A stretch of DNA of 64,000 bases from Pteria penguin (lineage: Eukaryota > Mollusca > Bivalvia > Pterioida > Pteriidae). The notes beneath the pieces are model-generated. The model saw only the letters and a program-made list of their open reading frames with translations. It made no database searches and had not been told where the DNA came from. Below, piece by piece: positions 32,875-43,522 of this stretch. Every line of letters starts with the position of its first letter. The stretch's first letter is position 1. The stretch lies in the NCBI GenBank assembly GCA_035048485.1, contig CM068590.1, positions 5,146,093 through 5,210,092 of the forward strand, read 5' to 3'. The translations under genes were made by a program, and so were the position numbers.

Positions 32875-33453
32875 ATTCTAATCCACGAAGTCTGCACTAC
32901 ACTGCTGCAGAAGGGATAACATAGAATGGGTGCACGGGGAACTACTAGTGTTGCTAAAGTCTGGCCGTGGTGTAAACTTACACTGTTGGGCATGACAAGT
33001 CAGATATATGGGTTGGCCTTGATAGCAAAGTTAGTTACAGGACTTTCCCCCCTTTGGGTATCTTCATCTGCATTTGATCTATGCCTTCTTATTTAAACTG
33101 ATCTGACATAGGAGTAAGCATGATAATTTGGTAGCCTTGCTACCGTTGAGAAGACAATGTGCTCCTCTACTATCATTGAGACAGTATAGTTTATCATACC
33201 AGTCCCCTTGAAGACCCCTGGAATTCAGCTGAAGTGGGAGTACTCTTACTTCCAACCGCACATTGCTTGCTGTACCCACAGAAATATCATCTCTTTGAAT
33301 AAGAGCTGGAGTCCATAAATTATAAAAACTAGTGGTATTTTCCTTTAATATTATTCCGCTGTTCGTTTTTAAAAGTACCCGTGGATCTTTCAAGGTCAGC
33401 AACACGGAACTCGATGTCGCTGGTGCATTCTTGCCTTTTAAAGGAGAGAACAT
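32875..33453 (-). pseudogene. Decayed coding sequence of unknown family, minus strand
   Basis: An open stretch of 124 codons (33079-33453) reads SSSVLLTLKDPRVLLKTNSG.. and ..LQGDWYDKLYCLNDSRG.. After a break a second frame reads ..CKFTPRPDFSNTSSSPCTH and ..LSLLQQCSADFVD, then stops, followed almost at once by AATAAAGAATAAAG. The protein-like composition, the frame break and the polyadenylation signal next to the stop suggest an old retrocopy or the 3' end of a transposable-element gene. I recognise no domain. Confidence 0.35.
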
Positions 33454-33459
33454 GCATCT

Positions 33460-34550
33460 ATAATCAATGACATGAAAAAAAAAGGTTTTTTATACGATGA
33501 TGTTAAAATCTTTTGAAATTATTATCACAATACCACTTCAACTAACTGCTATACAGCTTTGGTTGTTTCCTTTTCGGCAATTATTGTAATTTAAAATCGA
33601 ACACTTCCGGCAATGCAATCTACAGAAATGCTAAAACTAACCAAATTATGTTCTTTTAAGTATGCAATGTTTTATATATAACAATGAGATGCAAATTAAT
33701 AATGTGAGTTTTTAACCTTACACCTACTTCTCAGATAACTATTATTATGAGTTTACAAAATAGTAATGTATTTGAAAGGGAAAATTTTGCAATGAATACG
33801 TATTTTAATTGACGGCCCTAAGTCGTTATGGTAACAATGTACAATCAAATATATTTGTAATGTCAATTTCTGAGTTTAATTCACTATTATAATGTTTTAT
33901 GTGCATGTCCTTGGTAATTTCTATCGTGCAGCTCTGTAAGAAGTCTTCCGTTTTCTCTTCCTAGTTGATGAAGTGTTCATGTACTTCAGACTTGGATGTT
34001 TTGTAATTGTTTTAGTTATAAACTTATAAGTATTATCCGAGAAGATAAGGGTATCACCAGTAACGTACATGTATTGCAGACTGGGATCTCGGTTCAGATA
34101 TTTATAATTGCAGAGTATTGACACTCTTGAGGGTCGTAGCTGAACTGGAATGTTGATATAGAAAGTGATTTTGGTCGAGTATTATTATGAAAGATAGAGA
34201 ATCCTACCTGTAAGGTTCATGTAGAACAGGGATGTAGTATTGTAAGAAAGATAACTCTTACAGATTATTTTCAGCATTTTTCTAACTCTCCAAGAGAGAG
34301 ATAATTTTTGTGTTTGTAATTGATTTTGGCGGAATAAAGAATCAAACTTTGAGAGATTCGATTTTATCTCGTCACAACAGCAGACTTATATGTTGGGTCA
34401 GCAAGTTGTAACGCTAGAGAATTAAAGGAATATGAATACGGAAGTCTATAATGGGACGATTTATTTCATTCCGATTATGATATCTTAATGTAGCAAGTTT
34501 AGTGTCTTGGTCAATCTAAGTACAAAGTCCAGGATCTGGATTCTGTTGCA
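33460..34550. other. Unassigned DNA with one family A remnant
   Basis: Includes a family A copy in minus orientation at about 33805-33950 (AATTGACGGCCCTAAGTCG.., then ATGTTTTATGTGCATGTCC). Otherwise nothing is supported. Confidence 0.45.
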
Positions 34551-34555
34551 TCTTT

Positions 34556-34808
34556 AAATTTGAGCTCGTTAAGGCATATTGCGTGTACAAATACATTAAT
34601 GTTTTTGTGATTGACAGATACTGTATCACTATCAGGATATCTGAATGGTATTCGCCAGAATAAGATGAAATTATCTACACTACTGGAAGACCAGGATTTT
34701 GCCGACGATACAGTTTTGATATCTTCCAAATCAAATTACATAAGACCAGAAAAAATGAATGCAATAACTTCAAGGATAGTGCTAAGATTGAATGCGAAGA
34801 ACTGTTAA
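34556..34808 (+). pseudogene. LINE reverse-transcriptase fragment
   Basis: The frame ..KLSTLLEDQDFADDTVLISS.. contains the FADD form of the RT catalytic motif in the LEDxDFADD context typical of non-LTR (LINE) retrotransposons. A downstream ..VLRLNAKNC matches the usual GLKLNxxKC stretch. Only about 65 codons remain, with no start, endonuclease or flanking domains, so it is a 5'- and 3'-truncated relic. Confidence 0.7.
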
Positions 34809-34934
34809 CAGTTGAGCACGGAGTACATCAAGAATAGTTCTAAACCAAATTATAGTAAACAACTAACCCGTAAAGGATCTGAACCGCTTTATTTTCTTAG
34901 AAGCCTTCTTTGAAATTACTTTTATATTTTTAAA

Positions 34935-35045
34935 GTGGTAAGTGGGAAAGTAAACCTGTAAACCAATTAACAACACCAATTAAGTGACTATTGAGACTTC
35001 TATTGATCATATAAAATCGGCATCGCAACTGCAAATATATGCATA
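34935..35045 (-). mobile_element. Interspersed repeat family A, partial
   Basis: GTGGGAAAGTAAACCTGTAA, ACCAATTAACAACACC and AAAATCGGCATCGCAACTGCA in minus-sense order. Confidence 0.55.
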
Positions 35046-35239
35046 TTGCTGTTACCTCTCTACCCCTTTTGCAACTTTTTAAAAAACAGCTAAGTCAAAT
35101 TCCTTTTTTAAAACTTATATTTATGATGATATTTGTTTCTGTCAACTGTAAATGATGACAGCTATGTAAAAATACCTTTGCTGCTTAATTCATGTATTTT
35201 TGATTTACTCTTTTACAGTCAATCAATTTTACAAGTAGT

Positions 35240-35450
35240 CATTTTTCAAGAAAGCTTGTGCAAATATACCGCATTGAGATATTCAAATAAATATAGAACA
35301 TATATACCTTTTAATTTTGTGCACCATATGCGCATTTCGACAAGTTATGTCTCCCCAGCGACACTCGCAGCCGAATGACTGGAATTCTCAAAATATATAA
35401 AAATATGAAGAGCAGTCTAGAAGCCAAAATGACCGAAAAGTGAACATAAA
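35240..35450 (-). mobile_element. Interspersed repeat family B
   Basis: AGAACATATATACCTTTTAA, TTTTGTGCACCATATGCGCA and AAAATGACCGAAAAGTGAAC are the complement of the copies at 16660-16913 and 62996-63235. Confidence 0.7.
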
Positions 35451-35586
35451 GATACATTATATGAAATTACACACGTATTTTAATTACAAAGAAATAAAAC
35501 GTATGACAATAAAATAAGTGAGTTGCAATATGAAGATTCTTTTTAAATGTAAACATGTGTGACGAAATGGATGAAGTCGGTGGTTT

Positions 35587-36245
35587 TTATACGCCCGTCA
35601 TAAGAAGGGACGTATTATGTTATTGCGTTGTCCGTCCGTTAGTCCGCCCGTCCGTGGTCTTGTTTTCCGGACTTTTTTTCTGCAGTCTTTCAAGATATTG
35701 GATTGAAACTTGGCATATAACATTATATCAAAAAGGGTCAGTACCAGTTTGCATTTGGATATAATTGCTTTGGATTTGCCAGAGCTACGGCTCTTGAACT
35801 TAAAAATTTTCAGGGATTTTACAGTTTTCCAGGCTTTTTTTGCAGTCTTTAAAGGTATTGATATTAAACTTAGTATATAACTTTATATCAACAAGGGTCA
35901 GTACCAGTTCGCATTTTGGTATGATTGCCAAAGTTCTGCTAGAGTCATAGCCCTTGAACTTAGAAATTTTCAAGGATTTTATAGTTTTCCGTACTTTTTT
36001 ATGCAGTCTTTAAAGGTATTGGATTAAAACTTGGTATATTACAATATATTAATGAGGGTCAGCACTAATTCGCATTTGGTTATGATTGCTTTGGATTTGC
36101 TAGAGTTATGCCCCTTGAACTTAGAAATCTTCAATGATTTTAAACTTTTCCGAATTTCTTTATGCAGTGTTTCAAGGTGTTGGATTGTAACTTGGTCATT
36201 AATTCAAATTGATCCCATTCAAGCTAAGCGACGGGCATATTATGT
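35587..36245. repeat. 161-bp tandem repeat (four units) bounded by inverted GACGGGC motifs
   Basis: Units begin at TTTTCC near 35663, 35825, 35985 and 36146 and share GCAGTCTTTMAAGGTATTGG, AAACTTGGTATATAAC, AGGGTCAGTACCAGTTCGCA and GCCCTTGAACTTAGAAATTT. The block starts TATACGCCCGTCATAAGAAG and ends AGCGACGGGCATATTATGTC, an inverted pair. A non-autonomous element carrying internal core repeats, comparable with bivalve pearl-type elements, is a plausible identity; this was not tested. Confidence 0.8.
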
Positions 36246-36329
36246 CATGCTAGGCGTTGCTGCTTTTATTTTAAAATTCTATTGTGTTTGAGGTAGTGAT
36301 GAAAAAAGAGCGGTTTTGTGAATGTATGT

Positions 36330-36376
36330 GCGTGCGTGCGTGTGTGTGTGCGTATGTGTGTGTATGTGTGTGTGTG
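36330..36376. repeat. (GT)n with GC/AT variants
   Basis: Impure GTGC/GTAT/GT microsatellite in the 3' flank of receptor gene 2. Confidence 0.9.
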
Positions 36377-36407
36377 AAGCATTAATATGTAGAATTGTCT
36401 TTTTGTA

Positions 36408-36520
36408 GTATGTGGGATCGCTATTTATACGTTGTATCGGATAGCGCTACTCTGCAATGCGTAGGATAGTGTTTATCATGTTGTGTGCAGGAAAGTTTTA
36501 CTGCGTTTCGTTTAACAGCA
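36408..36520 (-). other. 3' flank of receptor gene 2, related to the 75-bp repeats of gene 1
   Basis: GTGGGATCGCTATTTATACG, GGATAGCGCTACTCTGCAAT and GTAGGATAGTGTTTATCATG mirror the unit at 22085-22640 but appear about one and a half times only. Confidence 0.5.
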
Positions 36521-36649
36521 TGTGTAGAAAATGTTTCATGCCACTGGTTTTAGGGAAAAGTTTCTGTTGTTTTGTGGAGATGTAAGTGTTTGAATTAAAT
36601 AATTGCGTTTTCACTCTTGTTGATACCGTTGTAGTCTCCAGATAATCAT

Positions 36650-37595
36650 TCACTCTGCCTCATTGTCGTCACAGAAATCGTCATCATTTACTTGTATACC
36701 AGCAGACTGGCGTCCAGGTGGACTAATTTTTCCGGTTTTGGTAACCAGAAAAGAGTTGTCTGTTTGCAAAACTACAGACTTTTTCCCATGAGGAACTGTC
36801 TCCGATTCATATGGATGAGTGTCTTTGTCGCTGTCATTGGTAGATTTAGCTGTGGGTACATACTCTGAAGTGATTGTAACCTCACAGGGCAGTATATTAG
36901 TATTCACTGCGTCATCAACCAGCCCAATGGATTTATTTACTCTTTTGTCAAACACCGTAATGGTCTGAGTAGTTGCAGGTGCATCATCTACGGAACCGTC
37001 GTCAGGGGTTCTTGTTACTTTTATCGAAGATTTCGATGTGGAATCACTCAAACGCGAAGTGAGAGTACTAAAATGTAAAGTATCCAGATTAGAGTCTGGC
37101 ACCTGTTCAGAAAGTAATGTTTTGTTTTTGGAGACAGATTTTGTATTCTCCACATTACAAGTGGTTTCCTCCTTACCAAGGTAATTCTTGTCAACGCGAG
37201 CATACAGATTATCGACTTCCTGGTCGTTCTTGACATTCCGGAAGAATACCGCATCGTAGTCGCCACTTCTCATCTTGAGACGAATGTGGTCGTAATCTGT
37301 GCTGAGTGGCTCGCTATTTCCGTTGCACATGTGCAGCGTGCTGAAAACTTCATCATCGCCACCACCATCGCTGACATTTTCTTTACTGTTGTTGACTATC
37401 TCATAATCCGATTTGTTATAACCGGTTTCTGCTGTTGTTTTTGATTTCTTTTTTGGTTTCGCAGGTTTAGTGGTAACATATTTGATGTTGTCCCAGGTTC
37501 TAGATCGTCTGGGCGTGCTTTGAACAAGGCGACATCTCCTGTCGGATGACAGGGTCGATAACCGCTTGCTGGATTCATTCTTTTTCTTACAAAAC
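36650..37595 (-). CDS. Receptor gene 2, terminal exon: cytoplasmic tail (314 aa)
   Basis: The acceptor (ACTGTAACACTGTAG) is followed by one G that completes Trp with the TG of the transmembrane exon, then FCKKKNESSKRL and 314 residues to a stop (..DDDFCDDNEAE). The start is basic (KKK, RRCR, PRRSR, KPKKK). Tyrosines lie at about 39, 59, 64 (SDYEIV, fits an ITIM-like S-x-Y-x-x-V), 101 (DYDHI), 113 (GDYDAVFF), 131 (NLYARV), 138 (KNY), 245 (SEYVPTAK) and 262. The block RSGDYDAVFFRNVKNDQEVD aligns directly with the tail of gene 1, as does LQTDNSFL. It was probably produced by tandem gene duplication. Partner proteins and pathway are unknown. Confidence 0.72.
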
Positions 37596-37879
37596 CTACA
37601 GTGTTACAGTAAATGCTTTAATAATGTATCATACAGAAAACAAAGAACAGAGTACTTGTATATGGGTCAATTCTCCATGGCCACATCATTCGTCTTGGTT
37701 TCCGGACCCCCCGAATCAGTATAACATGCCAGGTGACTCCTAATTACACTTTTTCATCCGGAGATATATGTCATATATTCTAGATACTTCTCCCATGCAC
37801 AACGTTATGTCATACGAAGGATACACAGAATGTGAAAAAAAAAATCACCTAACAAAAACCTGATAGCTGGATGTAAATG

Positions 37880-38812
37880 TAGAGAATGAGAATATCGGCG
37901 TGTGTAGAGAATGACGATATCGACGTATGTAGATGATGATGTCGGCGTATGTAGATGATGATTTCAATGTATGTAGAGAATGATGATATCGGCGCATGTA
38001 GATGATGATGATATCAGCGTATGATGATGATGATATCAGCGTATGTAGAGAATGACAATATCAGCGTATGTAGATGATGATGATATCGGCGTATGTAGAT
38101 GATGATATCAGCGGATGTAGATGATGATGATATCAGCGTATGTAGAGAATGATGATATCAGCGTTTGTAGATGATGATGATATCGGCGTATGTAGATGAT
38201 GATTATATTGGCGTGTGTAGAGAATGTTGATATCAGCGTGTGTAGAGGATAATGATATCGGCGTATGTAGAGAATGATGATATCAGCGTATGTAGATGAT
38301 GATGATATTAGCGTATGTAGATGATGATGATATCAGCGTATGTAGATGATGATGATATCGGCGATTGTAGATGAGGATGATATCGGCGTTTGTAGATGAT
38401 GATGATATCGGCGTATGTAGAGAATGATGATATCGGCGTTTGTAGATGATGATGATATCGGCGTATGTAGAGAATGATGATATCGGTGTGTAGATGATGA
38501 TGATATGGGCGTATGTAGATGATGATGATAGTGGCGTATGTAGATAAGTAGATGATGATGATATCGGGGTATGTAGAGAATGATGATATCAGCGTATGTA
38601 GATGATGATGATATCAGCGTATGTAGATGATGATGATATCGGCGTATGTAGATGATGATGATATCGGCGATTGTAGATGATGATGATATTGGCGTATGTA
38701 GATGATGATGATATCGGCGTATGTAGAGAATGATGATATAAGCGTATGTAGATGATGATGATATCGACGTATGTAGATGATGATGATATCGGCGTATGTA
38801 GATGATGAAGTA
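37880..38812. repeat. 25-bp-based minisatellite (GTATGTAGATGATGATGATATCGGC)n in intron of receptor gene 2
   Basis: More than 30 imperfect units over about 930 bp, mixing GATGATGATATC and GAGAATGATGATATC variants, with C or A in GCGTATG/GCGATTG. It ends about 22 bp before the donor of the transmembrane exon, so it fills much of the intron. The His/Ile/Ser-rich minus-strand frame across part of it is a repeat artefact. Confidence 0.95.
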
Positions 38813-38834
38813 GATATTGATACTGACGACTTAC

Positions 38835-38913
38835 CAACAGATGAGGAGAATGTTGATGATTATCAGTGCCAAAATGATCAAGCCTGAGGAAATGCTAACA
38901 GCGATGATAATAT
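38835..38913 (-). CDS. Receptor gene 2, transmembrane exon
   Basis: A 79-bp minus-strand exon between acceptor GATATTGTAG and donor TG|GTAAGTC. After two leading bases it reads IIIAVSISSGLIILALIIIN then ILLIC, a long hydrophobic segment, and TG+G gives Trp before FCKKKNE in the next exon. Exon length, both splice phases and the GLII.ALI.IN..LI core match the gene 1 exon at 24408-24489. The luminal side would precede it; the tail follows in the cytosol by the positive-inside rule. Confidence 0.7.
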
Positions 38914-38999
38914 CTACAATATCCAAAAATAAAGAACACGTTTAAATTTTGTAATAGCAAGTAATTTGTAATAAATATTACAACATATCTACGTTATAA

Positions 39000-39195
39000 T
39001 ATTGTGCACCAGATGCGCATTTCGACAACTTACGTCTCTTCAATGATACTCATGGCCAAATGATTGCAAATCTAATAATATATAAATATATAAAGAGCAG
39101 AGCTAAAACCGAAGTGAGCCAAAGTATTAATCTAAGGACATAGATATGCATGAAGGAGATACTCTATAGTTTTAGAGTACTTACACATTTGATTG
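39000..39195 (-). mobile_element. Interspersed repeat family B
   Basis: ATATTGTGCACCAGATGCGC, TTCGACAACTTACGTCTC, GAAGGAGATACTC and TATAGTTTTAGAGTACTTAC in complement of the family order. It lies in the intron upstream of the gene 2 transmembrane exon. Confidence 0.65.
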
Positions 39196-39574
39196 TTGAT
39201 TATTTAGTAAATAAAACACAGTGGTCAGTTTTTAAACAATAGCTAGGTGAATGTCCCATTATTCTGGTCGCTCTAGATAGATTCTAGTAAAGGTAAAGAA
39301 ATGTATTCGTTGTATCATATTTCAGAAGTTCAAGTTGCAAATTTACAGTACACTGACAATCAAATAAAATTTGCTCCAGAATATTAATTTTAACTTATAT
39401 TCATATTCCAATAGACTTTATATTCAATTTGTTCATAACAACCACAAATCACAAATTCCCTCCGTGTGTCTGAACTGTCTGTCATTCGTCTGTATATGTG
39501 AGGAATATACTATCTGACGCGTCATGCATGATTTTTACCTCATATCTAATGAGTTTAATAAATTTATCAATTTT

Positions 39575-39645
39575 GTGGGGGTTTTTTTTTTGTTTTTGCT
39601 TGGGGGTTGGGTTATTTTTGTTTTGTTTTGTTTTTTTTGTTTTGC
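39575..39645. repeat. T/G-rich low-complexity tract
   Basis: Runs of T interrupted by G (GTTTTTTTTTTGTTTTTGC, GTTTTGTTTTGTTTTTTTTG). A polypurine strand on the complement; no other meaning supported. Confidence 0.85.
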
Positions 39646-39829
39646 TATATATATAATATTTACACTTTTTAGAAACTTCTTTACATTGACTAATTCCTCT
39701 AAATTTCCAAACCATTGCAAAAACACAGAAAGTATCCCTACTTTGGAAAAATTATTACATGATTTGTTTCATTTATGAACGAATTTGTACTATAATCATG
39801 GCTTAAATCTTTCACTCTTTTACCGTGAT

Positions 39830-39968
39830 TGACTTATGTATTATGGGGAAACTACAACTACTAGACTCGTTTATTCATTATTTCCTCGGTTTGTTTAATT
39901 GCGCATTGAAATGCTTAGCTGAAGTACCGATGCTCATACGCGACAAAATGCTCAAGTGTAATTCAATG
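39830..39968 (-). repeat. Conserved intronic segment, unit D copy
   Basis: Paralogue of 645-775 and 25318-25445 (TTAGCTGAAGTACCGATGCTCATA versus TTAGTTGAAGCACTAATGCT). Confidence 0.5.

Positions 39969-39971
<3 letters not shown>

Positions 39972-40031
<60 letters not shown>
39972..40031. repeat. (GA)30 microsatellite
   Basis: Perfect GA run of about 60 bp, placed as in unit A (791-820). Confidence 0.97.
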
Positions 40032-40034
<3 letters not shown>

Positions 40035-40264
40035 TGCTTTCTTATATTCAACATTTACTTTACACTAGTGATCAAAAATCGTGGTAGATGTTCACGTAAA
40101 AGACAAAAATTCAGATTTGTGTTGGCCATCCCCTCCTCTCCCTAGGGATTTTAAAGGATATAATTTCCTGAAAGCTTAAGCAAAATTCTTATGTAATTTC
40201 TTTGTCAAATTTGTCTCGATCCATGAAGGTATTGAACCCCTAACGCATAAAAACATAATATCTG

Positions 40265-40400
40265 TCAAGACCTTAGGGCAAACTTAGCTCAGTAGGCATT
40301 CGGCTTGGTTCCAAACCTAGAGGTTCTCGGTTCCACTAGTAGTTCATCGGCATTCTGTTCCATCAAATCAAACACTGAAAACCTTATATTCTTCACTGTT
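40265..40400 (+). mobile_element. tRNA-derived SINE head
   Basis: TTAGCTCAGTAGGCATTCGG is A-box-like and GTTCTCGGTTCCACTAG is B-box-like, spaced as in a tRNA. The 3' part does not match the other SINEs here, so it may be a different family. Confidence 0.5.
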
Positions 40401-40734
40401 TCGGAGCTCGTGGCATAGGTGTATATTATTCTGTATTGCATCAAGTAGGTAAGAGGAATAAGTTCAATTTTCTCATAAATATGTACCTATAACTTACGCA
40501 AGAATTCTCAACAGCTATATATACAGGCTGTCAGAGGTAGCAAGTATTAGATAAGTGTTTCGGATTGTTCTCGATAAATCAGTCATGTCACAGCATGACG
40601 GGGTGTCTAAGCATTGGCAGAGAAGATAACTCAGGTTGCACATCCCTTCACAGTACAAAATCTAACCAATAAGGTCTTTTTATTATCTCCTTTGCAAAAG
40701 TTTACCGCAAAGGTTCTGATCCCTCCCTATACAA

Positions 40735-40866
40735 TTTCTGGATTTCCAACCAAATAAGCAAGCCTTTAAACATGGTATCAAAATATAGGAATCGAACCAG
40801 GTGCCCCTTTACTGCCAGCCAAACTCTAAACATGGTTACCCGATGTCAAGTGAGCACCAACATTCA
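40735..40866 (-). mobile_element. tRNA-derived SINE fragment, minus strand
   Basis: AATCGAACCAGGTGCCCC is the complement of a B box (GGTTCGATT), with GCCAGCCAAACTCTAAACATGG as the complement of the A-box side. Confidence 0.5.
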
Positions 40867-40869
40867 GAA

Positions 40870-41635
40870 GAAACGATATTTATATACAATGCATAAATTG
40901 TTAAAGGAATATATGTACATGTATATATTTCTATTTAATGTCAGTTGTCAAACAACTATCCAGAAAAAAAAAATAAAATCCAATTAAAGTGACATTCCCT
41001 TGTATTTTCGAAACAAATTCAAATACAGCAAAGGAAATAGGTAAATTACATATGAATAATTTTATGGTTGTCTAAAACTGATAGCTGTAAGTACATACAT
41101 GTACATTTTTCAACATTGACTATCAAAATGCCCCCTCTCCCCCTCCTCTACTAAAGCAAACCCTCTGCATGACAATGCAAACAATGAATCGAATTCTTAT
41201 GCCGTGGTGTTGACGGAGATAATACAATATCTAGATATATTCAATAAAACGTCACGTCAAAGTAGAGTGGCAAAATTCATGCAGGTGTGAACATTTAAAC
41301 ACATATTTCTGCATAATGTTAACAATTTTATGACAATCTGTAAAACTAACTGTTTTTTAAAAAAAATAAAATATTTTGTTATTGTAAATCAAACTTTTAA
41401 AAAAGTTCACTGAAACAGGGGATGAAGTTTTGAGGAAATTGTCAAACTGATTTATTTTCAGTGGTCACGTCACAATAAAAGTACAACTTGACTATACGTC
41501 ATCAGGTTGTATCTAGTATTCTGGACTGAGACCGATTCCGATCACTTTACACAGATTTGACACCTTCTATACTAGAAGGTTACCTACTTCGACTTCTCCA
41601 TATATAGATACATATGGAATTCACACGATTTGACT
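40870..41635. other. Unassigned AT-rich DNA
   Basis: Intron-like. No exon supported. Confidence 0.4.
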
Positions 41636-41639
41636 CTTT

Positions 41640-41765
41640 CTACGGGGTATATGTGACGGGTGTTGCTAGCAAGCAGGAGGTGCTCACTCTCCCCGGGCAC
41701 CTGATCTCACTCCATCACAGGGGTTCACATATGCTCTTCAAGTAGACATATTTTGTTATTTTCCA
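41640..41765 (+). mobile_element. Interspersed repeat family D
   Basis: GTGCTCACTCTCCCCGGGCA, CCTGATCTCACTCCATCACA and GGGGTTCACATATGCTC follow the order of the copy at 30458-30560. Confidence 0.55.
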
Positions 41766-42063
41766 TTTGTTTTTCATTTTCACTGATTTTGTATGTCCTA
41801 TGGTTTCATGATTTTTGGATTTGTGGTTTGGATTTATCCATCATCTTTACATTCAGTATTTCACGATAAAATGTCTTATCATAAATTATCGTGACTGGAT
41901 AAAATACATACGATTGGAACGGACTTTGTACGCATAGATAAATTATCTACAATTCTTAGGAGCGACTAAGCTTAGATACAGATGCACGTATTTTGTTATT
42001 CTCGCCCCTGTTGATGAGAGGTAGGCTGAGGTACACTCGTAATAGCTGTTATATAAAACTTAC

Positions 42064-42204
42064 CATTCATAGCTTGAATCTATAGCCTCCTGTTAAGGTG
42101 GAATCAGTTCAGTTATTCCAGTACGGAACATCTCGTCACGGAATCGTTCTTGTTTTACTTCCTCATATTAAATGACACACAATTTGTCAAGTGCTAAATG
42201 ACCT
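42064..42204 (-). pseudogene. Degenerate exon-like segment, unit D
   Basis: Retains a good acceptor (CGATTCACTTCTAG) and donor (ATG|GTAAGTT) at the positions seen in units A-C. A stretch reading EVKQERFRDEMFRTGITELI corresponds to KEVTQGNYQYEIFRIRVHELI of unit A. Every frame across the full segment has stops, so it cannot be used whole. The flanking sequence up to about 42650 is homologous to 2920-3360 and 28200-28500. Confidence 0.4.
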
Positions 42205-42649
42205 CTAGAAGTGAATCGGATATATTTTTAAATATTTGATTATGTAGAAATACTTTTGATAATTGTACTAAGTAAGCAATATGATGCTTTCGGGAACAAC
42301 AAATAAACAAGTCCAAAGTGGTGAAAGTAAAAAATATGTATATTTCATGCTTAACATATATATCGACAAACATTGCTCGCGCTACTCATGTCATGACAAA
42401 ATAACATCATGTATAGAGAAATTTATGTCATACCATTTCATTAAACAGTCATGTCTTTAAAAATAATGGCATAACAAATCCATGTCTTGTTTACATTATT
42501 GTCATAATGTAACCCTATATTGTCAAGTTCATGCATTGACAAGCTGATGGCATGTATAGATAAATGAGCGTGATCTGATATTCCTATGTCATAACATACT
42601 AATTAATATATAATCCAGGTTGAAAAGAAGGTAAAATCCCAAATTCTAG

Positions 42650-43515
42650 AACAGGGTATATATATAATACTAAGGTCAAGGTCAACTGGTAAAATATCAA
42701 AGAATAAAGCAAAAAAAGCAAAAAGCTGGACTCCGGAACATTTCAATTAAATACAAACACAATATAAGGAGATGGTAAAAAAGGATACTCATACAGTTTG
42801 TATGCATGTACCTTGAAACAAACAGCCTATGAATTCATGCATGCGATCAGCCTGTGTCATCAGTTAAGTAAGTGTCAATCATGATAAGGATTACATTGTA
42901 GATCGAGGTCTATTAAACTCTTACGGGATAAATAATGGAGATACATGTTAAAGGAGCATGGTCCGATTGAAGTCGGGAAAAGTATAGAAAATGTAAACGA
43001 ATTTCTTAAAATGCAATCCATTGTTAGTATGTTATCTAAGATGTGTAAAAAGTATCGTTACCAAGGTCGATGTCGTTAACGAGATATGTCCGTTTTAAAT
43101 TTGCAACATAACCAAGCCAACTCCTTGAATATTGATGAGGTCTGTCAGAGGAAATCACGTGACAATGAAACCCGAGCTTTAGCCGATTATAACATTTGTT
43201 CCACTTTTCTTTTTTCTTTTTGGCCTCTGAGTCCGTTACAGTTATTTTCTACCACACTTTTGTTTTTCTCTTGCTCGTATTCCTCCATGTGAACCATTTT
43301 TGTTGTTTTCTACAGTGAATATCCGCGCACGCGCATGATTATGGGCGGAACATCGCCTTATTTGGAGAATTGATACCAACCGAAGTTAATTAGACTCAAT
43401 TACCTTTATTCTACGAAAACATTGAGGAATTTATGTTATAAATTTTGCAATTAGCACAAAGTTTATAATTTATGTATTATATTATTTCTAGACAGATCTG
43501 AAATTTCATTTTCTA
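42650..43515. other. Unassigned DNA
   Basis: No supported gene; the 68-codon plus frame at 43086 has no recognisable family. Confidence 0.35.
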
Positions 43516-43522
43516 ATCCAGG

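Noticed and set aside
36650..37595. Assignment of the receptor tails to MEGF/CED-1/Draper or scavenger receptors
   Set aside because: Basic juxtamembrane and tyrosine motifs fit loosely, but no EGF-type cysteine exons were found upstream and no diagnostic motif is present.
37880..38812. CRISPR-like array of regularly spaced repeats
   Set aside because: Units are contiguous imperfect tandem copies without distinct spacers, and the DNA is eukaryotic.
38589..38837. 82-codon minus frame rich in HTPISSSSTYADIIIIYIR
   Set aside because: It is the intronic 25-bp minisatellite read in one frame; it lies between two supported exons and includes the splice-site region.
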